This document shows, in pieces, positions 8,076-14,377 of a DNA stretch of 32,228 nt. A model generated the notes under the pieces. It was not told where the DNA came from. It ran no database searches and saw only the letters and a list, made by a program, of their open reading frames with translations. Made by a program: the position numbers and the translations under genes. Each line of letters starts with the position of its first letter. The stretch's first letter is position 1. The stretch lies in contig NZ_BIMA01000083.1 in assembly GCF_004000845.1 (NCBI RefSeq), positions 1-32,228 on the forward strand, read 5' to 3'. Source of the DNA: Paenibacillus koleovorans NBRC 103111 (GTDB lineage: Bacteria; Bacillota; Bacilli; Paenibacillales; NBRC-103111).

Positions 8076-9170
8076 ATGGAGTGGAGCTTGAAAGCAAACG
8101 ACTACCATCCGAGGTATGTCAATGAGTCGGACAGCCAAACGTTCGGCATCGCTTTGATCGGCTGTGGCGGCATCGCCGTCAATCGCCATTTGCCCATGTA
8201 CAAGCAAGCCGGTTATCGCGTAGTCGCCTGCTGCGATATTCGCGAGGAAGCGGCTAGAGGAGCAGCCGACAAATTCGATATTCCGTTCTGGACAACAAAT
8301 GTGGACGACATCGTCGAGCGCGATGACGTCCATATTATTGATCTGGCGCTTCATCCGCAGCACCGGATGGAGGTGCTGGAGCGAATCGCCCGCAAGCCCC
8401 GTGCTGTCCTATCCCAGAAGCCGCTGCATTTCGATCTGCAGGAGGCCAAACGAATGGCGACGTTCGCCGAAGCGTCGGGGATCGTCATGGGGGTGAATCA
8501 GCAAGCGCGTTGGGCGCCGGCGCATCGAGCCATTCGCGTGCTGCTGGACCGGGGGGCCGTCGGCGCCGTGTACAGCATGCACAATGTGAAACGGACATTC
8601 CAGGATCAGCCTAATACATGGATGACCGCGATGGAGCATTTCAACATCGTGGACAACGGCATCCACTACATGGACCTGTGCCGTTATTTCGCCGCTTCGC
8701 CGGCTGCCGGCCGTAAGGAGTGGACCCGTGTGCATTGCACGACGGCCTATATGCCGGGACAAAACGCCGTTTCGCCGATGGTCTACTCGCTAAACGTGGA
8801 ATTCGGCGACAAAGGCGGACGAGAGCCGCTGATGGCGAGCCTGCAGTTCAACAATATCGTGCGCGCCCCCAAGGCGCTGAATTACGAGTGGCGCATCGAC
8901 GGGACCGAAGGGTCGCTGTGGGCGAACCATAATACGCTGTGGCTCGCGAGAGCGGACGAAAGAAACACCTTTCACGAGCAGCCGATCGAGGGCAACTGGA
9001 TGCCGGACGCGTTCCAAGGTCCGATGGGCGATATGATGAACGCCTTGGCTCAAGGCCGCCCCCCGGCCGTAACGCCTCAAGACAACTTGATTACCGTCGC
9101 GATGACGAATGCAGCCGTGCTGTCCAGCATGGAAGGACGTGTCGTGGAGCGAGCGGAAGTGCTTCCTTAA
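8076..9170 (+). CDS. Gfo/Idh/MocA-family oxidoreductase
   Basis: A 364-residue NAD(P)-dependent dehydrogenase acting on sugars, inositols or their derivatives. The Rossmann motif is ALIGCGGIAVNRH (about residues 27-39). The conserved EKP signature appears as SQKPLH, with Gln for the usual Glu. A putative catalytic segment DNGIHYMDLCRYF (about 193-205) carries the family's D-x-x-x-H. Family members oxidise or epimerise sugar hydroxyls at C2, C3 or C4. The start has AGGGGTG upstream, overlapping the regulator stop 11 bases away, so it is co-transcribed with the regulator. Substrate is not determinable from sequence; pairing with a sugar isomerase suggests intracellular sugar processing. Confidence 0.9.
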   Translation: MEWSLKANDYHPRYVNESDSQTFGIALIGCGGIAVNRHLPMYKQAGYRVVACCDIREEAARGAADKFDIPFWTTNVDDIVERDDVHIIDLALHPQHRMEVLERIARKPRAVLSQKPLHFDLQEAKRMATFAEASGIVMGVNQQARWAPAHRAIRVLLDRGAVGAVYSMHNVKRTFQDQPNTWMTAMEHFNIVDNGIHYMDLCRYFAASPAAGRKEWTRVHCTTAYMPGQNAVSPMVYSLNVEFGDKGGREPLMASLQFNNIVRAPKALNYEWRIDGTEGSLWANHNTLWLARADERNTFHEQPIEGNWMPDAFQGPMGDMMNALAQGRPPAVTPQDNLITVAMTNAAVLSSMEGRVVERAEVLP

Positions 9171-9195
9171 CGAATGGAGAGGAGGAGAAAAGAGG

Positions 9196-10053
9196 ATGAA
9201 TCCGTTAGGCATCTTCAATTCGGTATATCGTACGTCCTCGTTGGAGGAAATGGCTCGACAGGTAGCCGGGCATGGCATGAGGTACTTGCACCTCGACCCC
9301 CGGATCGAGCAAGTGCTGCCGAGAGGGGAGGCGATCACGTCATCCTGGGCGCGATCCGTCAAGCGGACGCTGGACAGCCATGGGCTTCAGGTCGCTGCGC
9401 TGGCCGGCTACTGCAACCTCGTGCATCACAACATAGAAATTCGGGAGAGCGGCTTGCGCACCTTCGAGCAGTTGATCGAAGTGTGCAACGATTTCGGCAC
9501 CTCGTACATTGCGACGGAGACCGGCGGACTGCATCCGGAAGTGCCGAACATGGACTATCCGGCGAACCATAGCGAAGCGGGCTGGCAGGCGCTGCTCGAG
9601 GTGCTGGACCGGTTGGTCGGCAAATGCAAGGAACACGGCGTCAAGCTGCTTATCGAGGGCTGCGTCAAGTATACCGTAGCCACGCCTGCCGAGGCGGTCA
9701 AAGTGATGGAGCATTATGGGGAAGAGCGGATCGGGTTTATCCTCGACCCGAACAACTACGTGCAAGAGGTTGATCTTCATCGACCGCAAGCCGTGCTGGC
9801 GGATGTGTTCGAGCGGTTGGCCGGACACGCCCCGATCGCGCATGCGAAGGACGTACTGTATACCGAGAAAGGCTTCGAATCGCCGAAAGTGGGGGACGGC
9901 CACATGGATCATGTGGAGTATGCGAGGCTGCTGCAGCTGCACACCCCGGATATCCCGCTCATCGTCGAGCATCTGAAGCCGGACGAAGTGCCGCATGTCC
10001 TTAGCCTGTTGGAGCAAGCGTTTCGGGAAGCGGATGGAGCCGCCCGGCGCTAG
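9196..10053 (+). CDS. sugar phosphate isomerase/epimerase (xylose-isomerase-like TIM barrel)
   Basis: A 285-residue AP-endonuclease-2/xylose-isomerase-like TIM barrel. Recognisable barrel strands and metal-ligand candidates are IATETGG (Glu), LLIEGC (Glu), FILDPNNYV (Asp), IAHAKDVLY (His, Asp) and IVEHLKPDEV (Glu). This is the order typical of ketose 3-epimerases, hydroxypyruvate isomerases and IolE/IolI-type enzymes. ATG at 9196 is chosen because GGAGAGGAGGAG at 9175-9186 precedes it; upstream ATGs lie inside the dehydrogenase gene. It is the last gene of the operon starting at 7330. It probably interconverts a keto-sugar made by the neighbouring dehydrogenase; this is inferred. Confidence 0.87.
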   Translation: MNPLGIFNSVYRTSSLEEMARQVAGHGMRYLHLDPRIEQVLPRGEAITSSWARSVKRTLDSHGLQVAALAGYCNLVHHNIEIRESGLRTFEQLIEVCNDFGTSYIATETGGLHPEVPNMDYPANHSEAGWQALLEVLDRLVGKCKEHGVKLLIEGCVKYTVATPAEAVKVMEHYGEERIGFILDPNNYVQEVDLHRPQAVLADVFERLAGHAPIAHAKDVLYTEKGFESPKVGDGHMDHVEYARLLQLHTPDIPLIVEHLKPDEVPHVLSLLEQAFREADGAARR

Positions 10054-10117
10054 GGCAGCTCGTAATATTGCCGGTATGCGCCAGGAGAGACGCCATATTG
10101 CTTCTTGAGTATTACAA
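10050..10117 (-). pseudogene. AraC-family C-terminal tail remnant
   Basis: On the minus strand, about 20 codons ending in TAG (10052-10050) read LKKQYGVSPGAYRQYYELP, the unmistakable end of an AraC-family DNA-binding domain (GVSPGAYRQ). No further homology is visible upstream, where the truncated esterase begins on the other strand. The stop overlaps the end of the isomerase gene by four bases. Confidence 0.75.
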
Positions 10118-10135
10118 ATGATAGGGAGTGCAAAG

Positions 10136-10474
10136 ATGCTGGCGGATCGATTGAACAAGCTTAAGCAATATCAACCTGCTCCAACCGCCGCAGACGATTT
10201 CGATACGTTCTGGCAGGCGAATTTGCGGCAATCGGCAGCGCGACCGCTGCGGGCTAGAGCGGAGCGGGTGGATCATCCTTGCGAGATCGCCATGGTTTAC
10301 GATGTTGCGTATGTCGGGTTGAAGGATCCCGTCTGCCCGCCGGAAACGATTTATGCCGCATTCAATGCCATCCAGGCGGAGAAGGAAATGGCGGTATATC
10401 CGGATTTCGGCCATGAGGATACGCATCAGGCGACGGTGGACATGAACCTTCGATTCGTTAAGCAATTCTTATAG
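10136..10474 (+). pseudogene. acetyl xylan esterase (AXE1)-like gene with internal deletion
   Basis: The frame encodes 112 residues against about 320 in CE7 acetyl xylan esterases/cephalosporin-C deacetylases. The first 45 or so match the family N-terminus (LADRLNKLKQYQPAP, DDFDTFW). The last 60 match its C-terminus: VGLKDPVCPPETIYAAFNAI with the catalytic Asp, and YPDFGHED with the catalytic His. The middle, including the GxSxG nucleophile Ser, is missing. The two ends are joined in frame, so it may still be translated but cannot be a normal esterase. GGGAG at 10124-10128 supports ATG 10136. It sits beside an AraC tail remnant, suggesting that a former regulator-esterase pair was lost. Confidence 0.8.
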
Positions 10475-10506
10475 GCAAATCAAGTACAGAGAGGAGAATG
10501 AGTGGG

Positions 10507-12075
10507 ATGAAGCTAACTCTGCAGCAGTACAAAGAGAAAGTATTAGGGTGCTGGACCGGTAAAAACATTGGCGGCACGCTCGGCGCTCCGTTTGAATGCA
10601 AACGAGGTGTGTTCGATGTTTGGTTTTACACCCAAGACACGAAAGGAGAGCCGCTGCCGAACGATGATCTGGATCTGCAGCTTGTCTGGTTGAATGCCGT
10701 AGAAGCCCATGGGCGAAATGTGAATGCTACGATCCTAGGCGAGTACTGGCTGTCGTTCATTACGCCGAACTGGGGCGAATACGGCGCCGGGAAAAACAAC
10801 ATGCGCGCCGGCCTCGTGCCGCCGCTCTCAGGTCATGTGAACAACAGGTTCAAAGACAGCAACGGCGCCTACATCCGTTCGGAAATTTGGGCGTGTCTGG
10901 CGCCTGGAAATCCCGACATCGCCGTGCGTTACGCCTATGAAGATGCGATCGTCGATCATAGCGGAGAAGGGGTCTACGCGGAAGTATTCTGCGCGGCGGT
11001 CCAGAGCGCGGCCTTCGTGGAATCGGATGTCCAGAAGCTGATTCAGATCGGGCTCAGCTACATTCCGGACGATTGCGGCGTGGCGAAAGGGATCCGTTCG
11101 GCGTTAATCGCCTACAACTCCGGCAAAACGTGGCAGGAGGCTCGTATCCAAGTGTTGACCGACGTGCCGGGCAGCTTCGGCATCCTCGGCATGGACCGGA
11201 AGAACGTGCCGGATGACGTGCCGATCGGACCGATGGGATACGACGCGCCGAGCAATATCGGCATTACGCTGATCGGTTGGCTCTACGGGGAGGGCGATTT
11301 CGGCAAAAGCATCTGCATCGCCAACAATTGCGGCGAAGACACCGACTGCACGGCGGCGACCGTCGGCTCCATTCTTGGAATCATTTATGGCAAATCCGGC
11401 ATTCCGAAGGAATGGAAGGATCCGATCGGCGACCAGATCAAGACGCTCTGCATCAATCTGGGCGATCAAGGAGTGAAGATTCCGAAGTCCGTCACCGAGC
11501 TCACCGACCGCATTTTGCGGCAGACGCCGCTGTTTCTCGGCACGCAGCTGTGCGATGTCGTAAACGCATCCGAGGGCTATACGATCGAGGTGAAGGAAGG
11601 CGATGACCTGCTGCATCAAGCTCAGCGCTTCAATGCCTGGGAAAATCGGAGCTTCAAGGACCATGTGCTCGCCCGCAGTCCCTATGTGGTGAAGCATAGC
11701 TTTGTCATCTTGGACGCATACCTGCGCTATGAGGACGATCCTTACATGGCGGAAGGGGTATCCAAACGCTTCACCTTGACAATTGAGAACCGGCTGTACA
11801 CTCAGCAAGTCCTCACGGTCAAGCTTCACCTGCCGAACGTGCTGGAGGCTTCGCCTTCCGCGCGATTTACGTTCCCGCTGGAAAATTATCACTGCAACAT
11901 CGGCAAAGAGGAGATCGGCTTCACGCTTACATGCGGTGCGTCTGCAGGTCTGCACGGTTCCAGCCCATCGACCTACGAAGCGTTCCTCGAGATCAGCTCG
12001 CTCGGCCGGCCGACCAAAGGATTGATTCCGATCGTCCTGCTCCACAACCCGATAGCCGCGAATAAGAGCAGCTAA
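10507..12075 (+). CDS. ADP-ribosylglycohydrolase-fold protein
   Basis: A 522-residue protein. Residues 1-345 form the all-helical ADP-ribosylglycohydrolase (ARH/DraG) domain, with GCWTGKNIGGTLGAPFE at the N-terminus, the NDDLDLQ metal site (D53, D54), and the second metal site GEDTDCTAATVG (D278, D280). Residues of about 370-520 form an extra beta-rich domain (for example RFTLTIENRLYTQQV), perhaps a beta-sandwich. Known ARH enzymes remove ADP-ribose from proteins or small molecules with Mg2+. Here no ADP-ribosyltransferase is visible and the gene lies in a carbohydrate locus, so an N- or O-glycosidic sugar substrate is possible. ATG 10507 has GAGGAG at 10491-10496 at good spacing; ATG 10498 would be too close. 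Confidence 0.88.
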   Translation: MKLTLQQYKEKVLGCWTGKNIGGTLGAPFECKRGVFDVWFYTQDTKGEPLPNDDLDLQLVWLNAVEAHGRNVNATILGEYWLSFITPNWGEYGAGKNNMRAGLVPPLSGHVNNRFKDSNGAYIRSEIWACLAPGNPDIAVRYAYEDAIVDHSGEGVYAEVFCAAVQSAAFVESDVQKLIQIGLSYIPDDCGVAKGIRSALIAYNSGKTWQEARIQVLTDVPGSFGILGMDRKNVPDDVPIGPMGYDAPSNIGITLIGWLYGEGDFGKSICIANNCGEDTDCTAATVGSILGIIYGKSGIPKEWKDPIGDQIKTLCINLGDQGVKIPKSVTELTDRILRQTPLFLGTQLCDVVNASEGYTIEVKEGDDLLHQAQRFNAWENRSFKDHVLARSPYVVKHSFVILDAYLRYEDDPYMAEGVSKRFTLTIENRLYTQQVLTVKLHLPNVLEASPSARFTFPLENYHCNIGKEEIGFTLTCGASAGLHGSSPSTYEAFLEISSLGRPTKGLIPIVLLHNPIAANKSS

Positions 12076-12106
12076 GCTGCAGCTTGCTCTAATGGCTACT
12101 GCATAT

Positions 12107-12137
12107 CCTTCCGGAGCCGTTCGCGGCTCCGAGAAGG
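12107..12137 (+). terminator. strong UUCG-capped hairpin after the ARH gene
   Basis: CGGAGCCG at 12112-12119 and CGGCTCCG at 12124-12131 pair around a TTCG tetraloop. CCTTC and GAAGG extend the stem after one bulged A. No T run follows, so this may act as an mRNA stabiliser or a Rho-assisted stop rather than a classical terminator. Confidence 0.5.
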
Positions 12138-12171
12138 TACACTCCAATCCAATGAGGAAAGGAAGTCGATT

Positions 12172-13218
12172 ATGTATAAACGAAATGTAAGCGTTCTCTT
12201 CATGCTGATTGTCCTGTTGCTGCTGCTTCTGACGGGCTGTCAGGAGAAGGCTGAGCTCCCGCAGCGTCCGAACGATGCAGCCACGGTCGCTACGGTCAAT
12301 GGGGAGCCGATCGCTTACGGGGAGTTCCAACTGCTGATGATTCCGCAGCGAGCTGCGATCTTTCAGTATTTTGAGGATAAATACAAAGCGGGCAGCGGGC
12401 AAGGGTTCTGGACGACGGCGCACAATGGTGAACTGCCGCTGGATATGATCCGGGAGCGGACGCTGAAGAGTGCGGTGCGGGATAAGGTGATCCAGTTGGT
12501 TGCGCATGAGCAAGGGTTGATGAAGGATCTGAGCTATACTACCTTCATAAGCGAATATGCCGCCGAGAATGAGCGCCGCCAGCGCGCCGTCGAGAAGAAG
12601 GAGCCGATCTACGGACCTGTGCGTTACAGCGTTCAAGACTATTATCAATACCGGATGGGCAACTTGGCGATTCAATTGAGGGATGCGTTGGCGGCTGCGA
12701 GGACAAGAACGGATTCGGAGTTGTTGAAGGAGTATGAGTCCCGCATACTTGATTTCAAGGTTGAAGGCGCGGTCACATTTCAAAAAGTAAGCATATTACT
12801 CACAGGAAGTGCGGCGGATAAGCAACAGGCGGAGCAGAAGCTGAATGCCATGAAGGCGTTAGTAGCTTCCGGAACGTCCTTCGAGGCGGCGGCCAAAACT
12901 TTGAGCCTGTCGGTGTCAAGCCAAGAAATGAACGATCGTACGGGCAAATCCGATTCGGTGTCGACACCTGCGCTGCGTCAGGCCGCTTTTCAACTGGCGG
13001 TAGGTCAAACAAGTCCGGTCGTAGAAGATCAAGGCAGCTTGTATTTGATTCAATTGACGACCAAGGGAGAGCCGACTTACCGCACCTTTGATGACATGAA
13101 AGGATTGCTCATTCAAAATCTGAACCAGGCGCAATACGATGCCAAAGTGGAACAATGGATACGGACGGCGAAAGTGGAGCTTATTCATGAGCACTATGAC
13201 CAGACGTCTCCGGAATAG
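12172..13218 (+). CDS. PrsA/SurA-like peptidyl-prolyl isomerase lipoprotein
   Basis: A 348-residue exported lipoprotein. The signal sequence has basic MYKR, a Leu-rich core and lipobox LLTGC with lipidated C23. An N-terminal SurA/PrsA-type chaperone region (VNGEPIAYGEFQLLM) is followed by a parvulin-like segment at about 190-310 (TPALRQAAFQLAVGQTSPVV, GSLYLIQLT). The family folds secreted proteins on the outer face of the membrane. Beside a secreted hydrolase locus it may help fold the large enzyme at 23226; this is inferred. AGGAAAGGAAG precedes the ATG. A cre-like sequence lies within the first codons at 12186-12199. The 3' end is convergent with AraC-1, with 51 bases between. Confidence 0.87.
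   Translation: MYKRNVSVLFMLIVLLLLLLTGCQEKAELPQRPNDAATVATVNGEPIAYGEFQLLMIPQRAAIFQYFEDKYKAGSGQGFWTTAHNGELPLDMIRERTLKSAVRDKVIQLVAHEQGLMKDLSYTTFISEYAAENERRQRAVEKKEPIYGPVRYSVQDYYQYRMGNLAIQLRDALAAARTRTDSELLKEYESRILDFKVEGAVTFQKVSILLTGSAADKQQAEQKLNAMKALVASGTSFEAAAKTLSLSVSSQEMNDRTGKSDSVSTPALRQAAFQLAVGQTSPVVEDQGSLYLIQLTTKGEPTYRTFDDMKGLLIQNLNQAQYDAKVEQWIRTAKVELIHEHYDQTSPE
12186..12199 (+). promoter_or_regulatory. cre-like box inside the lipoprotein coding start
   Basis: TGTAAGCGTTCTCT matches the cre consensus at all but one defined position and lies at codons 5-10. Internal cre sites acting as roadblocks are known in Bacillus. It could also be chance, since the bases encode the signal peptide. Confidence 0.35.
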
Positions 13219-13269
13219 GAAATGAGCGGTGCGCTGGATCTGCAGACGGGGGCGAGGGAGCTCTTGGGC

Positions 13270-14175
13270 TTATACGCGAGCCATTGCTTTGCGATAGGCG
13301 CTTGGGGTGAGGCCGGTTTGCCGTTTGAACAACCGGTTGAAATGATCGGCGCTCTGGAAGCCTGACCGGACAAGCACCTCCTGGACGCGCAAATCCGTAG
13401 ACAACAGCAGCTCGCAGCTTTGCGCGATTTTGTGCTTCTGCACGAAGCGAAGGAAGCTCATGCCGAGATGGCGGTGGCAATGGCGCAATATTTGCCGTTC
13501 GCTCAAGCCGAACCGGGCGGCAACATCGGTCAGCACGAGCTCGCTTGGCGGCGATTGCGTCAAATGCACCATCAGCGCATCTAAGCTCGAGTCCCCTGTT
13601 CCAGCTACTTCGTCGGCATCCGCCTCATACGTCGCCTGATACAGCAGCGCTAGCAGCTCAAGCACCGCCGCCATCGCTTTCGTCCGATAAGCGCTCTCAC
13701 GGCGAATCGTCCAATCTTGCATACGCTCGGTCAACCGCCGGATATGAGTCGATCGATCGAGCACCTTGCGCCACCGAATTACGGAAGCCCCGTCTTCGGC
13801 GATCCCCAGGCCCAACAGCCAATCGACGAACAGCCGCATTTCGGGATCCGGGAGCAGCGGAGCGAGGCGCTCCAGCCAATCCGCCCGGACGATGACATTG
13901 CGCACGACAAGAGGAGTGGAGGACTTGACGGGAGAGGGACGGAACACATGCGATACGCCAAGAGGAAGCAAATACACTTCATCCTTTCGCACCGTCATCG
14001 GCCGACCGTCGATGTATTGTGAGCCTTCGCCGCTCAGGACGCAGACGATCTCGACGAAATCGTGCACATGCTCCAGCAGCCAGATCGACTCCTTCACCTC
14101 ACAGACGTACAGGAAGGAATCTTCCTGCAGCAGCTCGTCAGCCGTATAAAGTCCCAGCTTGCGTTGCGATTCCAT
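13270..14175 (-). CDS. AraC-family transcriptional regulator (AraC-1)
   Basis: A 301-residue regulator with an N-terminal cupin (VHDFVEIVCVLSGEGSQYIDG, LPLGVSHVF) and a C-terminal double helix-turn-helix (VAARFGLSERQILRHCHRHLG; VLVRSGFQSADHFNRLFK) ending LTPSAYRKAMARV. ATG at 14175 is preferred because GAGGAGGATTCGAG directly precedes it. A frame open farther upstream (to 14298) merely translates the regulatory repeat. The 129-bp repeat copy 1, with paired GATGTCGG boxes, begins 16 bases from the start, so autoregulation through it is likely. In an ancestral arrangement it probably faced the GH99-like gene now at 18100. Confidence 0.9.
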   Translation of the reverse strand: MESQRKLGLYTADELLQEDSFLYVCEVKESIWLLEHVHDFVEIVCVLSGEGSQYIDGRPMTVRKDEVYLLPLGVSHVFRPSPVKSSTPLVVRNVIVRADWLERLAPLLPDPEMRLFVDWLLGLGIAEDGASVIRWRKVLDRSTHIRRLTERMQDWTIRRESAYRTKAMAAVLELLALLYQATYEADADEVAGTGDSSLDALMVHLTQSPPSELVLTDVAARFGLSERQILRHCHRHLGMSFLRFVQKHKIAQSCELLLSTDLRVQEVLVRSGFQSADHFNRLFKRQTGLTPSAYRKAMARV

Positions 14176-14190
14176 CTCGAATCCTCCTCG

Positions 14191-14319
14191 TAGCGGCGAT
14201 GTCGGTTTTGACAGGGGTGATGTCGGAAGTGCAAGTAGTGAGGCGGTTTTACCCATTATACAATAAGTGCGATGCAAGTAAACGACCCAATTTCGCAACC
14301 GAAGGAGTTTTTGTGAGAT
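14191..14319 (+). repeat. 129-bp direct repeat, copy 1 (regulatory region without its gene)
   Basis: About 93% identical (8 substitutions and one indel by hand alignment) to 17972-18101. It contains GATGTCGG at 14198-14205 and again at 14219-14226, a -10-like TACAAT at 14259-14264, and ribosome binding site GAAGGAG at 14301-14307. Where copy 2 has the ATG of the GH99-like gene, copy 1 has ATT and no gene follows. On the minus strand it contains TATAAT (14260-14255), which could drive AraC-1. Confidence 0.9.
14198..14226 (+). promoter_or_regulatory. paired GATGTCGG boxes, candidate AraC operator (copy 1)
   Basis: Two identical 8-mers start exactly 21 bp apart (14198 and 14219), two helical turns. 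This is the spacing of AraC half-sites arranged as direct repeats. The pair lies between AraC-1 and the orphan promoter. Confidence 0.55.
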
Positions 14320-14329
14320 TGCGTCAAGA

Positions 14330-14368
14330 AGGCTGCCCTTGTCGGAAGCGACGAAATAGGGGCAGCCT
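14330..14368. terminator. long hairpin downstream of the beta-mannosidase
   Basis: AGGCTGCCC at 14330-14338 pairs with GGGCAGCCT at 14360-14368, with partial inner pairing of TTGTCG and CGACGAA. It follows the beta-mannosidase stop on the minus strand. The T tracts on either side are weak. Confidence 0.5.
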
Positions 14369-14377
14369 GTTTGTCAT

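Noticed and set aside
11104-12783. Long minus-strand open frame (about 559 codons) opposite the ARH and lipoprotein genes
   Set aside because: It spans two recognisable plus-strand genes and an intergenic hairpin; no family features are seen in its translation.
14176-14298. N-terminal extension of AraC-1 up to an ATG at 14298
   Set aside because: It only translates the regulatory repeat backward; the ATG at 14175 has a strong ribosome binding site and gives a normal-length protein.
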